A stretch of DNA of 37,526 nt from Bacteroidales bacterium (GTDB lineage: Bacteria > Bacteroidota > Bacteroidia > Bacteroidales > UBA7960): positions 1 to 37,526 of the forward strand of contig SKYG01000012.1 of assembly GCA_007128045.1 (NCBI GenBank), given 5' to 3'. Shown in pieces: positions 1 to 10,200 of this stretch (its first letter is position 1; every line of letters starts with the position of its first letter). The translations under genes and the position numbers were made by a program. A model generated the notes under the pieces. The model saw only the letters and a list, made by a program, of their open reading frames with translations, was not told the DNA's origin and did no database searches.

Positions 1-2
1 AA

Positions 3-1037
3 ATTGCTGTCATAGCGTTCAGTACTATCTTTCTTTTCCTGGGTTGCAATATGCGCCCAAAAAATGACATCACCGTTTTTCCCGCTTCAAAAAAAGCAAC
101 TCTGAATGAAATCGGTATTCCGAACGTTTTAGCGGTACCAATGGAGCTTGTAATTCTCGATGATAAGATTATAATTTATGATATGCTTTCTGAATGGATA
201 TTCAAAATTTTTTCCAGAGAGAGTTTTGATTTTAAAGGAGATTTAATCATGCGAGGAAGGGGACCCATGGAAGAAGTAGACGTTTCGCCATATTTCAGAA
301 GATATGGGAATGACACTTTTCTTTACAAAAGCACTGGCACCGTAAAAGTTGCTGAAATACATTCCAACAATAGAGATTTGAATTATGTTATCATTGATGA
401 ATTTGCTTTGCCTGCGGATATGCATTATGATGACGATTTTTTTCTGTTAAACGACAAACTCTTCTCATCTATTACCTTTCAATCGATCGCCAGGGATTTT
501 AGATGTTTTGACATTGATGCCAATAGTACCTACGAGTGGGGAGAATTACTTCCCCTGCGCAGACCAAAATCTTTGCATCCAGATGACATATTCTATCTTG
601 CCAAGTTTACAACAGTGAATCCTGACCAAAATCTTTTAGCCGTTGTTTATCAGAACCTTCCAATACTTAGAATTTATTGCATTAATAGTGTCCGGGCGCT
701 TTCTCAACAACATATGGCCGATGGTTCAGATAACATAAAATATTTTAAAAGAAATTCTTTTGGAGAAGGATTTCTCACATATTATGGGCGCATAAAATCA
801 ACCAAAGAATTTATTTACGCACTTTACCCAGGTACTGGTTTGTCCTGGGATGATGAAAATATTCCTGACTTAGCAACTGTTATTCATATCTGGAAATGGG
901 ACGGAACACCGGCGATGAAGCTTGAGCTTGACCGACCCATCTTTTCGTTTGACGTTACCCCCGACAACAAGCAGCTAATAGCCTCCTCAATAGTAGATGT
1001 TGACAAGCTTTTCGTGGCTGAGATACCATGGGATTAA
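3..1037 (+). CDS. BF3164-like six-bladed propeller lipoprotein, 5' end outside window
   Basis: The reading frame is open to the left edge of the window, so the start codon lies upstream. The visible N-terminus is a hydrophobic stretch ending in FLFLGCN, a lipobox whose Cys is encoded at 45-47, so the protein is probably exported and lipidated. The first ATG in view (51) follows the lipobox and is not the true start. The mature part has repeating beta-strand units with patterns such as ILDDKIIIYD, GRGPMEE and a C-terminal SFDVTPDNKQLIAS. These are typical of the BF3164 / TolB-like propeller lipoproteins of Bacteroidota. The function of that family is unknown, and no enzyme motif is visible. 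It is followed by 226 bp of AT-rich intergenic sequence before the efflux operon and is probably not co-transcribed with it. Confidence 0.75.
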   Translation: MAVIAFSTIFLFLGCNMRPKNDITVFPASKKATLNEIGIPNVLAVPMELVILDDKIIIYDMLSEWIFKIFSRESFDFKGDLIMRGRGPMEEVDVSPYFRRYGNDTFLYKSTGTVKVAEIHSNNRDLNYVIIDEFALPADMHYDDDFFLLNDKLFSSITFQSIARDFRCFDIDANSTYEWGELLPLRRPKSLHPDDIFYLAKFTTVNPDQNLLAVVYQNLPILRIYCINSVRALSQQHMADGSDNIKYFKRNSFGEGFLTYYGRIKSTKEFIYALYPGTGLSWDDENIPDLATVIHIWKWDGTPAMKLELDRPIFSFDVTPDNKQLIASSIVDVDKLFVAEIPWD

Positions 1038-1263
1038 TTGATTATAACAAATTAAGTTAGTGTCCCGCTTATTGTGTGGTTGAGAAGAACAGACGAGACT
1101 GGTTGTTGTCAAAAGTGATAACAATAGGTCAAATAAATTTATAATTTAGCGGCATAACGAAATAATTAATATATTTAACCACAATATATCAATATACACC
1201 CGTATTTGCCGTTTTTCACCTGCTCGCCACACAGACCATTTGATCATCTATAAAGAATAAACC

Positions 1264-2757
1264 ATGAGAAGGTATTTCATCACCATTGCATTGTTCATAC
1301 ATAGTTTTACCTCCTTGTCCTCACAGGAAAAACTGCACCTCACCCTGGATGATGTGTTAACGCTTGCCCGTGAACAATCACTTCAGACATTCCTGAATCA
1401 GCATTATTATATGGTTGACTATTGGGCATACCGCAGCTTTAAGGCAGACTTTCTGCCATCGGTAAACCTGAGGGCAAATCCATTGGGATATTCCAATGTG
1501 TCACGTCTGCGATACAACTCTTTAACCCAAACCGATGAATTTGTTCGTACCGAGAATCTTACATCCGACATGGTACTTGAAGTGTCTCAGAAACTGGCAG
1601 CTACCGGAGGAACGTTCTTTATGCAATCTGAACTGGGACGAATTGAAAATTTTGGCTTGAATAACTTCACTCAATACTCATCCGTGCCCTTCAGAATTGG
1701 CTATCAACAGGAACTGTTTGGCTTCAATCCCATGAAATGGCTTCGTAAAATTGAACCGCTCAAATTTGAAAAAGCCAGGCAAGAGTATCTTGAGTCAGTT
1801 GAAGATATGCATATTGCCGCAGTCCGTTACTTCTTTGCGATGGCCAGGGCTGCCGTTAGACAAGAGACGGCCTCAACAAACCTCGAAAACAATAACAACC
1901 TCCTTCAGATAGCACACAATCGCTTTGAGCTGGGAACCGTAACCCGTGAGGAATTGCTTGACTTGAGATTATCAAGCAACAATGCCGCAATCGTGCTACA
2001 GGAATCCAACCTGGAATACCGTGAAACAAAAGAGAGCCTGCTGAATTTTCTGATGCTGCCTATCGATACGGACATCGAAATACAACTGCCTAACAACATC
2101 CCTGTAACGCAAGTGGATGTCGGGATTGTGCTTCACAATGCCTTTGCCAACAACCCGGAGATACTGCAATTGGAACAGCAAGTCCTTGAAAGCAAAAGAA
2201 ATGTTGAACAGGCCAAAACAGCCCGCCACTTTCGCGCCAATGTCAATGTTTTTTATGGTATGAGTAAGGATGATGGTGATTTGTCGCGAAGCGGACATAT
2301 CGATAATGTCTATAGTGGAGATTTTAACAACCACCAGCGGATATCATTGGGCATCAATATCCCTATACTTGACTGGGGAAGAAATAAAGGACACTATGAA
2401 ATAGCCTTATCGCAACAACAAATTGCCGAAACTGCTGCACAGCAGTCGCTGCAGAAGTTCGAACAAAAGGCTGTAACAGATGCTATCGCTTTCAATATAC
2501 AGAAAGCACGTGTTGAGTCAGCTGCCCTTTCCGATACCCTGGCCGCAGAAAGTTATGAATTGACCATGGCAAGGTTTCGCGGTGGACAGGCGGATGTGTT
2601 AAGGCTTACCTCTTCTCAAAGTGCGAAGGATAACGCACGGCTGCAATACATCAATACCTTGTCTGAATATTGGGAAAGTTATTTTCTGCTCAGACGCCTG
2701 ACATTATACGATTTTGAAAATAACAGGGTCATAGAGTTTAATGAAATGGAGTTATAG
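1264..2757 (+). CDS. TolC-family outer membrane efflux channel
   Basis: Predicted outer-membrane channel of a tripartite efflux pump. The 497-residue length is normal for the family. An N-terminal signal peptide (about residues 1-20, ending TSLSSQ) precedes two long alpha-helical repeats of the OEP type. The first contains a stretch around LLQIAHNRFELGTVTREELLDL and the second one around ESYELTMARFRGGQADVLRL, the paired helix-hairpin signatures of TolC proteins. It is the first gene of a four-gene operon with a lipoprotein adaptor 26 bp downstream and two RND permeases, which fixes its role as the exit duct. The substrate cannot be inferred. I found no convincing -33/-7 promoter in the 226 bp upstream; a TATTTGCC sequence at 1203-1210 is only a partial match. 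Confidence 0.9.
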   Translation: MRRYFITIALFIHSFTSLSSQEKLHLTLDDVLTLAREQSLQTFLNQHYYMVDYWAYRSFKADFLPSVNLRANPLGYSNVSRLRYNSLTQTDEFVRTENLTSDMVLEVSQKLAATGGTFFMQSELGRIENFGLNNFTQYSSVPFRIGYQQELFGFNPMKWLRKIEPLKFEKARQEYLESVEDMHIAAVRYFFAMARAAVRQETASTNLENNNNLLQIAHNRFELGTVTREELLDLRLSSNNAAIVLQESNLEYRETKESLLNFLMLPIDTDIEIQLPNNIPVTQVDVGIVLHNAFANNPEILQLEQQVLESKRNVEQAKTARHFRANVNVFYGMSKDDGDLSRSGHIDNVYSGDFNNHQRISLGINIPILDWGRNKGHYEIALSQQQIAETAAQQSLQKFEQKAVTDAIAFNIQKARVESAALSDTLAAESYELTMARFRGGQADVLRLTSSQSAKDNARLQYINTLSEYWESYFLLRRLTLYDFENNRVIEFNEMEL

Positions 2758-2783
2758 TATAAAACAATATAAATCATAATGAC

Positions 2784-3881
2784 ATGCCTGAACATCCGAT
2801 TCTTCTCACAATAAAAGTCATGTTGCTGGCCGCATGCTTATCGGCAATTGTATCATGCCGTCAACAGAGCGGTGACGATTCTACCGCCCTTGCGCGTAGG
2901 GCACACTATGCAGAGCTTATTGAAGTGAGTACTACCCCCGCAAAAAAGGGCAATTTCTCAATGGAGCTTATTACAAACGGCCGCCTGAGTGCAATAAATA
3001 AGGCTACAGTGCTATTCAGGGTGCAGGAATTGGTCAGGGAAGTTCATGTGATCAACGGCCAGAGAGTAAGAAAAGGTGAACTACTGGCTGTGCTGGAGGA
3101 GTTCCCCTTTGTGTCGAGACTCGAGAGGGCCCTCGACCAGGTTGAGAAAACCAGGCTGGAACTGGAAGACGTGCTGTTAGGTTATGGCCATTTCTTACGC
3201 GATAGTGCCCAGGTATCCGAACATATCTGGAATATGGCAAAAATAAGAAGCGGGTATAATGCCGCCATGAACGAGTTGGCCGAAGCGCGATATCAAATGA
3301 ATGGCACCAGGATCGAGGCTCCTGTTGCCGGAGTGGTTTCAGGACTGGAGGTCAAACCCCATAACCACAGTTCATCCTATGAAAAATTTTGTGTAATTGT
3401 TGATAATACACGCCTGGAAGCCAGATTTCCAGTTCTGGAGTCGGAAACATCGATGGTGGCCAGAGGGCAACCCGTGGAGGTAAGGCCCTATGCAAACAGG
3501 AGTATATCATATACAGGTACTGTAACAGGTTTTGACCCAAGTGTTGATGAGCGGGGGATGGTAATGGTAAGGGCATTGATAGAAAACCCCGGTGGCGAAC
3601 TGCTGGATGGAATGAATGTGCAGGTAATCCTTAAAAAGGAAATACCCAACCAGATCATTGTCCCGCGTGATGCGCTGGTGCTAAGGCAGGGAAGACAGGT
3701 GGTCTTTACTCTGGAAGATAGTATCGCACTTTGGACCTATGTTGAAACTGGTTTTCAGAATAGCAGGGAGTATACCATAAATAGCGGCATTATCGAGGGA
3801 CAGGAGGTTATTGTGTCAGGTAATTTCAACCTGGCACATGAAACCCCGGTAAGGAAAGTTCAACAAGAGGATAATCGCTAA
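2784..3881 (+). CDS. RND efflux periplasmic adaptor (HlyD/MFP family), lipoprotein
   Basis: Membrane fusion protein that bridges the inner-membrane RND pump and the TolC-like channel. Residues 1-25 form a lipoprotein signal with lipobox AIVSC (Cys25), so it is anchored by lipid. The first lipoyl half-motif (residues about 84-105, VREVHVINGQRVRKGELL) and the second (about 175-190, RIEAPVAGVVSGLEV) flank a helical hairpin (about 107-172). A beta-barrel (about 212-290) and a membrane-proximal domain follow (IIVPRDALVLRQGRQVVF). The length of 365 residues is typical. It follows the channel gene by 26 bp and precedes the first permease by 89 bp. Confidence 0.92.
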   Translation: MPEHPILLTIKVMLLAACLSAIVSCRQQSGDDSTALARRAHYAELIEVSTTPAKKGNFSMELITNGRLSAINKATVLFRVQELVREVHVINGQRVRKGELLAVLEEFPFVSRLERALDQVEKTRLELEDVLLGYGHFLRDSAQVSEHIWNMAKIRSGYNAAMNELAEARYQMNGTRIEAPVAGVVSGLEVKPHNHSSSYEKFCVIVDNTRLEARFPVLESETSMVARGQPVEVRPYANRSISYTGTVTGFDPSVDERGMVMVRALIENPGGELLDGMNVQVILKKEIPNQIIVPRDALVLRQGRQVVFTLEDSIALWTYVETGFQNSREYTINSGIIEGQEVIVSGNFNLAHETPVRKVQQEDNR

Positions 3882-3970
3882 TAACGATTATATTTTATTC
3901 AAACCGGACAACTCAGGTTTTTGCATGTATAATCTATACAGGTTAGGTACAGAAGATTAAAGATGCTGAA

Positions 3971-6900
3971 ATGATAAATGCAGGGTTCAATAACAGGCAG
4001 CCAGGCCTCCTTCCATGGGGGATGTCAGCATTTACTACCAATATCATTTTCGTGGTGTTGATAATTGGCGGTATTGCCCTCGCCCCGCTCACCTCATTCA
4101 AGTTTAAACCAACCCGTGCACTGCCTTCGATATCGGTGAGCTATAACTGGCCAAATATTAGTGGCAGGGTTATTGAAATGCAGGTTACCGGCCCCCTGGA
4201 ATCTGCCTTTTCTACAGTTAGGGGAATAAGAAACATCAACTCCGTATCTTCCAGAGGCAGCGGCAGGATCAATATGGCGTTCGACAAAACTGCCGACATG
4301 GATGCGATTAGGTTCGAGATCGCTGCGCTTATTCGTCAGGTGTATCCTAAGCTGCCTGAAGGCGTGAGCCGGCCTTCGCTGACCCTAAACAGACCCGGCG
4401 AAAACGAACCACCCCTGATAACCTATACCATTAATGCCAAAACAACGGTTTTTACCATTGGTAAGTATGCTGAAGATGTGATCAAAAGGCGGCTGTCAGA
4501 TATACCGGGAGTGTATTCAATAGATATTACCGGTACACTTCCCTATGAATGGGAACTGAAATATGATGCTGACAGGATGCAGGAGCTTGGCATTGACCAT
4601 ACAAAACTTCGCGCATCTATTAACAACTACCTTAGCGTACATGAAATGGGTCAGGTGCTGCTGGATCGGGACGGGGATACGGAAAACAGGATCAATCTGC
4701 TTTTCAGAGGAAACCCGGGCGACAACTTTAACTGGGAACATATTCCGGTTGCAGTTTCAGGCGGAAGAATAGTGAAACTGACCGAAGTGGCACAGCCCTG
4801 GTACGTTGAGCAGGCTCCCAACTCTTATTACCGCATTAACGGACTGAGTACCGTGAATATGATAATTACCGCGGAAAAAGGCGCCAACCACCTGAACGTG
4901 GCAAAGGAGGTGAAAAACAGGATGAGCCGTCTGCGGGATGAACTGCCCGCAGGATTCTCAATAACCGTAGCCCGCGATTCAACAGAGTTTCTAAGAGGTG
5001 AGCTACGAAAGAACATATTTCGTACCTCCTTTTCCCTGGTGGCACTCCTGATCTTTATATACCTGGTAACCCTGCAACGACGCTACCTGTACATTGTCGC
5101 CATAAGCCTCCTGGCAAACCTGATCATTGCCTTTATCTTTTATTTCATGCTCGGTGTTGAGATACACCTCTACTCACTTGCTGGGATCACTGTGTCTTTG
5201 GGGATTCTGATCGACAATACCATCGTGATGATAGACCATCTGCGCCATAAGAAAAACCTGAAAATATTCATTGCCCTCCTGGCTGCAACCCTTACCACCA
5301 TCGGTGCGTTGACAGTGGTCTTTTTCCTTAAGGAAAGCCAAAAGGTAGACCTGGTAGATTTTTCAATGGTTGTTATCATTAACCTCTCGATATGCCTCTT
5401 TATTGCCTTGTTTTTTGTACCCGCCCTTATGGAGAAGATGCCGCTGCGTACCAACCATACATCCAGGATGTTGCGTAGAAAAAGGCGTGTGGCAGCATTC
5501 AACGGTTACTACCGGCGTTATATTGCATTTGGCCGACGCTTCAGATTCGCTTTTATCATTGCCGCGGTACTGGCATTTGGCTTGCCTGTATTCTGGCTCC
5601 CGCAAAAAGTAGAAGGTGAAAAGTGGTACCATTCCCTTTATAACACCACCCTGGGTAGTGAAAAATATATCAAATCCATAAAGCCTGTAACCGACAAGGT
5701 ACTTGGAGGAACGCTCAGGCTCTTTGTCTATCACGTATCGGAACGGTCATTCTTTACACAGCCCGAACGTACCACCCTGCACGTCAGGGCTTACCTCCCT
5801 GAAGGGTCAACCATTATACAGGCAAATACGGTGATGGAGGATTGGGAGAATTTCCTGGCGCGCTTTGATGAGGTTGAGCAATATCATACCAGAGTGAATG
5901 GACCGGAAAGTGGCAGTATAGAAATTCATTTTTATCCTGAACATGAAAATACCTTTTTCCCTTACCGGCTCAAAAGCCTGCTTGAGCAAAAGGCTATCTA
6001 TTCAGGAGGTGCCGATTTTACGGTGTTTGGCGTGGGACAGGGTTTCTCAAACAGGTTTTATGAAAGAGCAAGCCCCGGCATCAGAATCACCGGCTACAAC
6101 TACGACATGCTTTCCAACTATGCCACGCAGATTGTTGCAAAACTCGAAGCACAACCCAGGATACAAAAAGTGCACATGCAATCAAGCCGGAATTACTGGT
6201 CCCTTGACCTGAGAACAGAATATCACATGGAGTTTGACAGGGGCTCCCTTGCAAGACTGGGATATACCATCCCCAGTGTTTATTCATACCTCCGCAGCCT
6301 CTTTATTCATGATTCAGGCCCTTTTGGAGGAAATATTCAGGGAGAGTATGTGCCCATGCGGTTAAAAGCAAAAAATGCTGAACAACTGGGACTATGGGAA
6401 GTGGAAAATACGATGATCGGCAGCAGCAGAGGCCATGCTTTCAAATTAAACGAGGTTGCTGAAATTACAAGAACAAGGGCGCCAGATGCGGTTTTCAAGG
6501 AGAACCAGCAGTATTTTATAACCCTGATGTATGACTTCATGGGTCCATATGAACTGTCGAGAAGAGTAAGAGAAGGCGTAATAGATGAGGCCAACGGGTT
6601 TCTGCCATTGGGATTCAGGGCATTAGACCCGCAAAGGGGTATGACATGGAGGGTTGATGAAAAAAGACAATATGGCCTGTTACTCCTTGTCATATTGATC
6701 ATATTCTTTATATGTGCCATATTGCTGGAGTCATTGCTGCAGCCCCTGGCTGTCATTCTTATGTTGCTGCTGTCATATATTGGCGTATTTCTCACATTTT
6801 ACTTGTTTAACTTTAATTTCGACCAGGGGGGATACGCAGCCTTCCTGTTTTTGAGCGGCATCGTGGTTAACTCAGCACTGTATATCCTTAACGATTTGAA

Positions 6901-7186
6901 TAACCTGCGCAAAAGCAATCCCTATCTGACGGTTATCGATATGTATATCAAGGCGTATAATGCCAAGATCATTCCCATATTGCTGACCGTGATATCCACC
7001 ATACTGGGACTGACGCCTTTTCTTTTTGGTGGCAAAACCGAGTCATTCTGGTTCGCCCTGGCGGTAGGAACGATCGGAGGACTGGTTTTCTCTCTTCTTG
7101 TGTTGATGGTGTTTTTGCCGCTATTGATAAAATATGTGTCGCCTGAAAGATCTTCTGTGTCGCTGTACCTGCGAAACCTGTGCTGA
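3971..7186 (+). CDS. RND efflux transporter permease, divergent first copy
   Basis: Inner-membrane proton-driven pump of the AcrB/HAE1 superfamily, 1071 residues. The usual architecture is present: TM1 at about 21-41, a large periplasmic porter domain, a TM2-6 block, a second periplasmic half and TM7-12. The TM4 motif reads GILIDNTIVMID with Asp415, so one Asp of the AcrB Asp-Asp pair is replaced by Asn. The TM10 motif is GIVVNSA, with Asn where AcrB has Lys940. These changes are frequent in Bacteroidota homologues. It differs strongly from the permease encoded next to it, so the pair may form a heteromeric pump, as MdtBC does; this is inference. The last codons and the stop lie inside a dispersed-repeat-like sequence (7176-7200), so the extreme C-terminus (LRNLC) may not be ancestral. 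Confidence 0.9.
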   Translation: MINAGFNNRQPGLLPWGMSAFTTNIIFVVLIIGGIALAPLTSFKFKPTRALPSISVSYNWPNISGRVIEMQVTGPLESAFSTVRGIRNINSVSSRGSGRINMAFDKTADMDAIRFEIAALIRQVYPKLPEGVSRPSLTLNRPGENEPPLITYTINAKTTVFTIGKYAEDVIKRRLSDIPGVYSIDITGTLPYEWELKYDADRMQELGIDHTKLRASINNYLSVHEMGQVLLDRDGDTENRINLLFRGNPGDNFNWEHIPVAVSGGRIVKLTEVAQPWYVEQAPNSYYRINGLSTVNMIITAEKGANHLNVAKEVKNRMSRLRDELPAGFSITVARDSTEFLRGELRKNIFRTSFSLVALLIFIYLVTLQRRYLYIVAISLLANLIIAFIFYFMLGVEIHLYSLAGITVSLGILIDNTIVMIDHLRHKKNLKIFIALLAATLTTIGALTVVFFLKESQKVDLVDFSMVVIINLSICLFIALFFVPALMEKMPLRTNHTSRMLRRKRRVAAFNGYYRRYIAFGRRFRFAFIIAAVLAFGLPVFWLPQKVEGEKWYHSLYNTTLGSEKYIKSIKPVTDKVLGGTLRLFVYHVSERSFFTQPERTTLHVRAYLPEGSTIIQANTVMEDWENFLARFDEVEQYHTRVNGPESGSIEIHFYPEHENTFFPYRLKSLLEQKAIYSGGADFTVFGVGQGFSNRFYERASPGIRITGYNYDMLSNYATQIVAKLEAQPRIQKVHMQSSRNYWSLDLRTEYHMEFDRGSLARLGYTIPSVYSYLRSLFIHDSGPFGGNIQGEYVPMRLKAKNAEQLGLWEVENTMIGSSRGHAFKLNEVAEITRTRAPDAVFKENQQYFITLMYDFMGPYELSRRVREGVIDEANGFLPLGFRALDPQRGMTWRVDEKRQYGLLLLVILIIFFICAILLESLLQPLAVILMLLLSYIGVFLTFYLFNFNFDQGGYAAFLFLSGIVVNSALYILNDLNNLRKSNPYLTVIDMYIKAYNAKIIPILLTVISTILGLTPFLFGGKTESFWFALAVGTIGGLVFSLLVLMVFLPLLIKYVSPERSSVSLYLRNLC

Positions 7187-7200
7187 GCTTAGTCGAAGTA
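7176..7200 (+). repeat. Dispersed repeat-like element containing the RND stop codon
   Basis: The sequence CCTGTGCTGAGCTTAGTCGA and its continuation AGTA closely resemble a short element (CCTGT-C/G-CTGAGCTTGTCGAAG) that I know from memory to recur between genes in many bacterial genomes. Here the TGA stop of the upstream permease (7184-7186) is part of it. A single copy is seen in this window, so assignment as a repeat rests on recall rather than on internal comparison. Confidence 0.45.
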
Positions 7201-7268
7201 TCTGCGGGACACATAAATAACAGACTTTCGCGGATCGTTTGTATGTATATAAAACTTGAAATGGTACT

Positions 7269-10200
7269 ATGGTAAAATTCCTTATTAATCGACCGGTTGC
7301 GGTAATCATGAGTTTTCTGGCGATGGTATTGCTGGGATTGGTAAGCGGTGGACTGCTCCCGGTGTCGCTGTTGCCTGACATACAAATACCGGAGATCACC
7401 GTTCAGGTTTCGCATCCCAATGCTTCGGTCAGAGAGCTGGAGAATACTGTGGTAAGGCCACTCCGACAACAACTGCTTCAGGTGGCTGGGCTGTCAGACA
7501 TTGAGAGTGAGGTCCGCGATGGTAACGCAATGATACGTTTGCGTTTCACCCACGGCTCGAACATGAATTACCTCTATATCGAAGTCAATGAAAAAATTGA
7601 TGCCGTAATGGGCAACCTGCCAAGGGAACTGGAAAGACCCCGTGTGATCAAGGCAAGCGCATCGGATATTCCGGTTTTCTATCTTAATATATTTATGAAC
7701 AGAATAGATCAGGATCAGGACCTTTCCCAATTTCTTGAGCTGAGTGAGTTTGCCGATTGGGTTATTCGCAAGCGAATCGAACAATTGCCGCAGGTGGCCA
7801 TGGTCGATGTAAGCGGTTTGGTATACCCTGAAGTTTCTGTAGTGCCTGATCAGGGGATGATGACAGGCCTGGGTTTGACACATGATGATATCAGGCAGAT
7901 GATGGAGCAGAACAACGTGACCCTCGGGAGCCTCATGGTGCGCGATGGCATCTACCAGTATAACGTAAGGTTTACCTCAACACTGCATAATGTTGAGGAT
8001 ATCGGGAATATCATGATCATGGCTTCAGACAGGCTGTTTAGACTAAAAGATCTGGCAAAGATAAACGTACGCCCAAGAAAACCGGAGGGCCTCTTTCACT
8101 GGAACGGCAGGCCTGCTGTCACAATGGCCGTTATAAAGCAAGCCGAAGCCCGTATGAGCGACATGAAAGCGGCGATGAAAAACCTTACATCAAGGTTTGA
8201 AAAGGATTACCCCCAGATGCGTTTTGAACTTTCGCAGGACCAGACGGGTATATTGGACTATACCATCGGAAACCTGAGAAATAACCTGATCCTCGGGGGC
8301 AGCCTGGCAATTATCTTGATGTTCCTGTTTCTGAAGGATGTAAGGTCGCCGTTGCTAATTGCCATGAGTGTACCTACCTCACTTATTATCAGCTTGCTGT
8401 TTTTCAAGCTGACGGGCCTGTCACTCAATATCATTTCCCTGTCGGGTTTGATACTCGGAGTGGGTATGATGATTGACAATTCAATCATCGTTATAGACAA
8501 TATCACCCAGCACATGGAACGTGGCCACCCGCTTCACGAAGCATGTATAAAGGGTACCAATGAAGTTATCCGGCCACTGATATCATCTGTACTGACTACC
8601 TGTGCGGTGTTTATCCCCCTGATCTTTCTTAGCGGCATTGCCGGAGCCCTTTTCTACGATCAGGCAATAGCAGTGGCCTCAGGACTGGCTGCGTCACTAA
8701 TCGTGTCAATAACGCTAATTCCGGCATTGTATCACCTGATTCATTATAAAACCCGAAACAAGTCCGGCTTGAAGAAGTTCCATTCTTTTCAGGTGTTCAA
8801 ACTCGAGAATGCCTATAACCGAGGATTCGACCTGGTGTTTAAGTACCGCCGTCTTGCCATGGTTGGTTTTGTATTGTTATTGTTGATTGCCGGAGCACTG
8901 TATACCATGTTGCCCCTGCAAAAGATGCCACCGCTTAAGCAGATAGAAATGGTCATGAAGATCGACTGGAACGAAAGCATCCATCTTGACGAGAACACCT
9001 CAAGGGTATCGTCACTGATCAATCACCATGATGAGATGATTGTAGAATCGGCCGCTTTTACCGGGCGGCAACAGTTTCTGCTCGGACGTGACATTGATAA
9101 CGATATAACCCACGCCTATGTCTATCTGAAATCCCATGATCAACAGTCACTATCTGCGCTCAGGGAAAACATACTTGCTACCGTTGCCAGTCGCTATCCC
9201 CTGGCAAGAATCGGCTTTGAGCCTGCAACAAATGTGTTTGATAAGATCTTTGAATCACAACAGCCCCCCCTGGTTGCGAAAATTACCAGCGTTCAGGGAC
9301 AAAGGGTGCCGGAAGTGAAAAAGATCAGGCACATTGGACGGATGATTGCCGGTGCCCACCCTGATGCTGAAATTAACCCATTGCCATTGGGTGAGAATAT
9401 TGTTTTAGGGGTGTATCCTGACAAGCTATTGCTATACAAGGTGAATCAAACCCACCTTTACGGTCAGATAAAAACGGCACTTGATCAGTACGAGATAGGC
9501 CGGTTAATGGCCGATCAGACTCTGGTGCCCATTGTTTTGGGGGAGGAGGAACGGCTGATTGAAGATATCATTAACACCCTGCTGGTACGAAATTCTGAAG
9601 GTGCCCACATTCCCGCCACAGCACTTGTCAGCATGCACCGGGAGGCCGGTTACAGCTCCCTGGCTGCAGGCAGAGAGGGAGAGTATATACCTGTAATATT
9701 CAGCAATCCGGGAAACAGAACCGGGATGCTTATCAGCAGTGTGGAGCAGCTTGTAAGGCAAGACCCTGAACTTGATGTGAGCTTTTCTGGCAGCTGGTTT
9801 GAAACGCGCATGCTGATGCGTGAGATGCTGCTCGTGGTGCTGATCTCTCTGCTGCTTCTGTATTTTATCCTGGCAGCTCAGTTCGAATCGCTGCTACAGC
9901 CCCTCATTGTGATGCTGGAGATACCAATGAACCTGGCAGGGGTGTTCCTTGCCCTGTTTATTGCCGGGGCAGGTATCAATATCATGTCAATGATTGGTAT
10001 CGTGGTAATGGCAGGTATCGTGATCAACGACTCCATCCTAAAGATAGACACCATCAACCACCTGAGGGCTGACGGCATGTCGCTCATGGATGCGTTGCAT
10101 ACCGGCGGTACCAGAAGGCTGAAACCTATTGTGATGACAAGCCTCACCACCATTCTCGCCCTGACACCCACACTCATTGGCAAAGACATGGGCTCGGAGT

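Noticed and set aside
1203-1210. Promoter for the efflux operon at TATTTGCC
   Set aside because: It lacks the two-base gap between TA and TTTG and has no spaced -33 box, so I did not annotate it.
6337-6795. 152-codon frame on the minus strand within the first RND permease
   Set aside because: It lies wholly antisense to a well-supported permease and has no recognisable family; it is a shadow frame. The same holds for the other long antisense frames inside ilvE, feoB and glgB.
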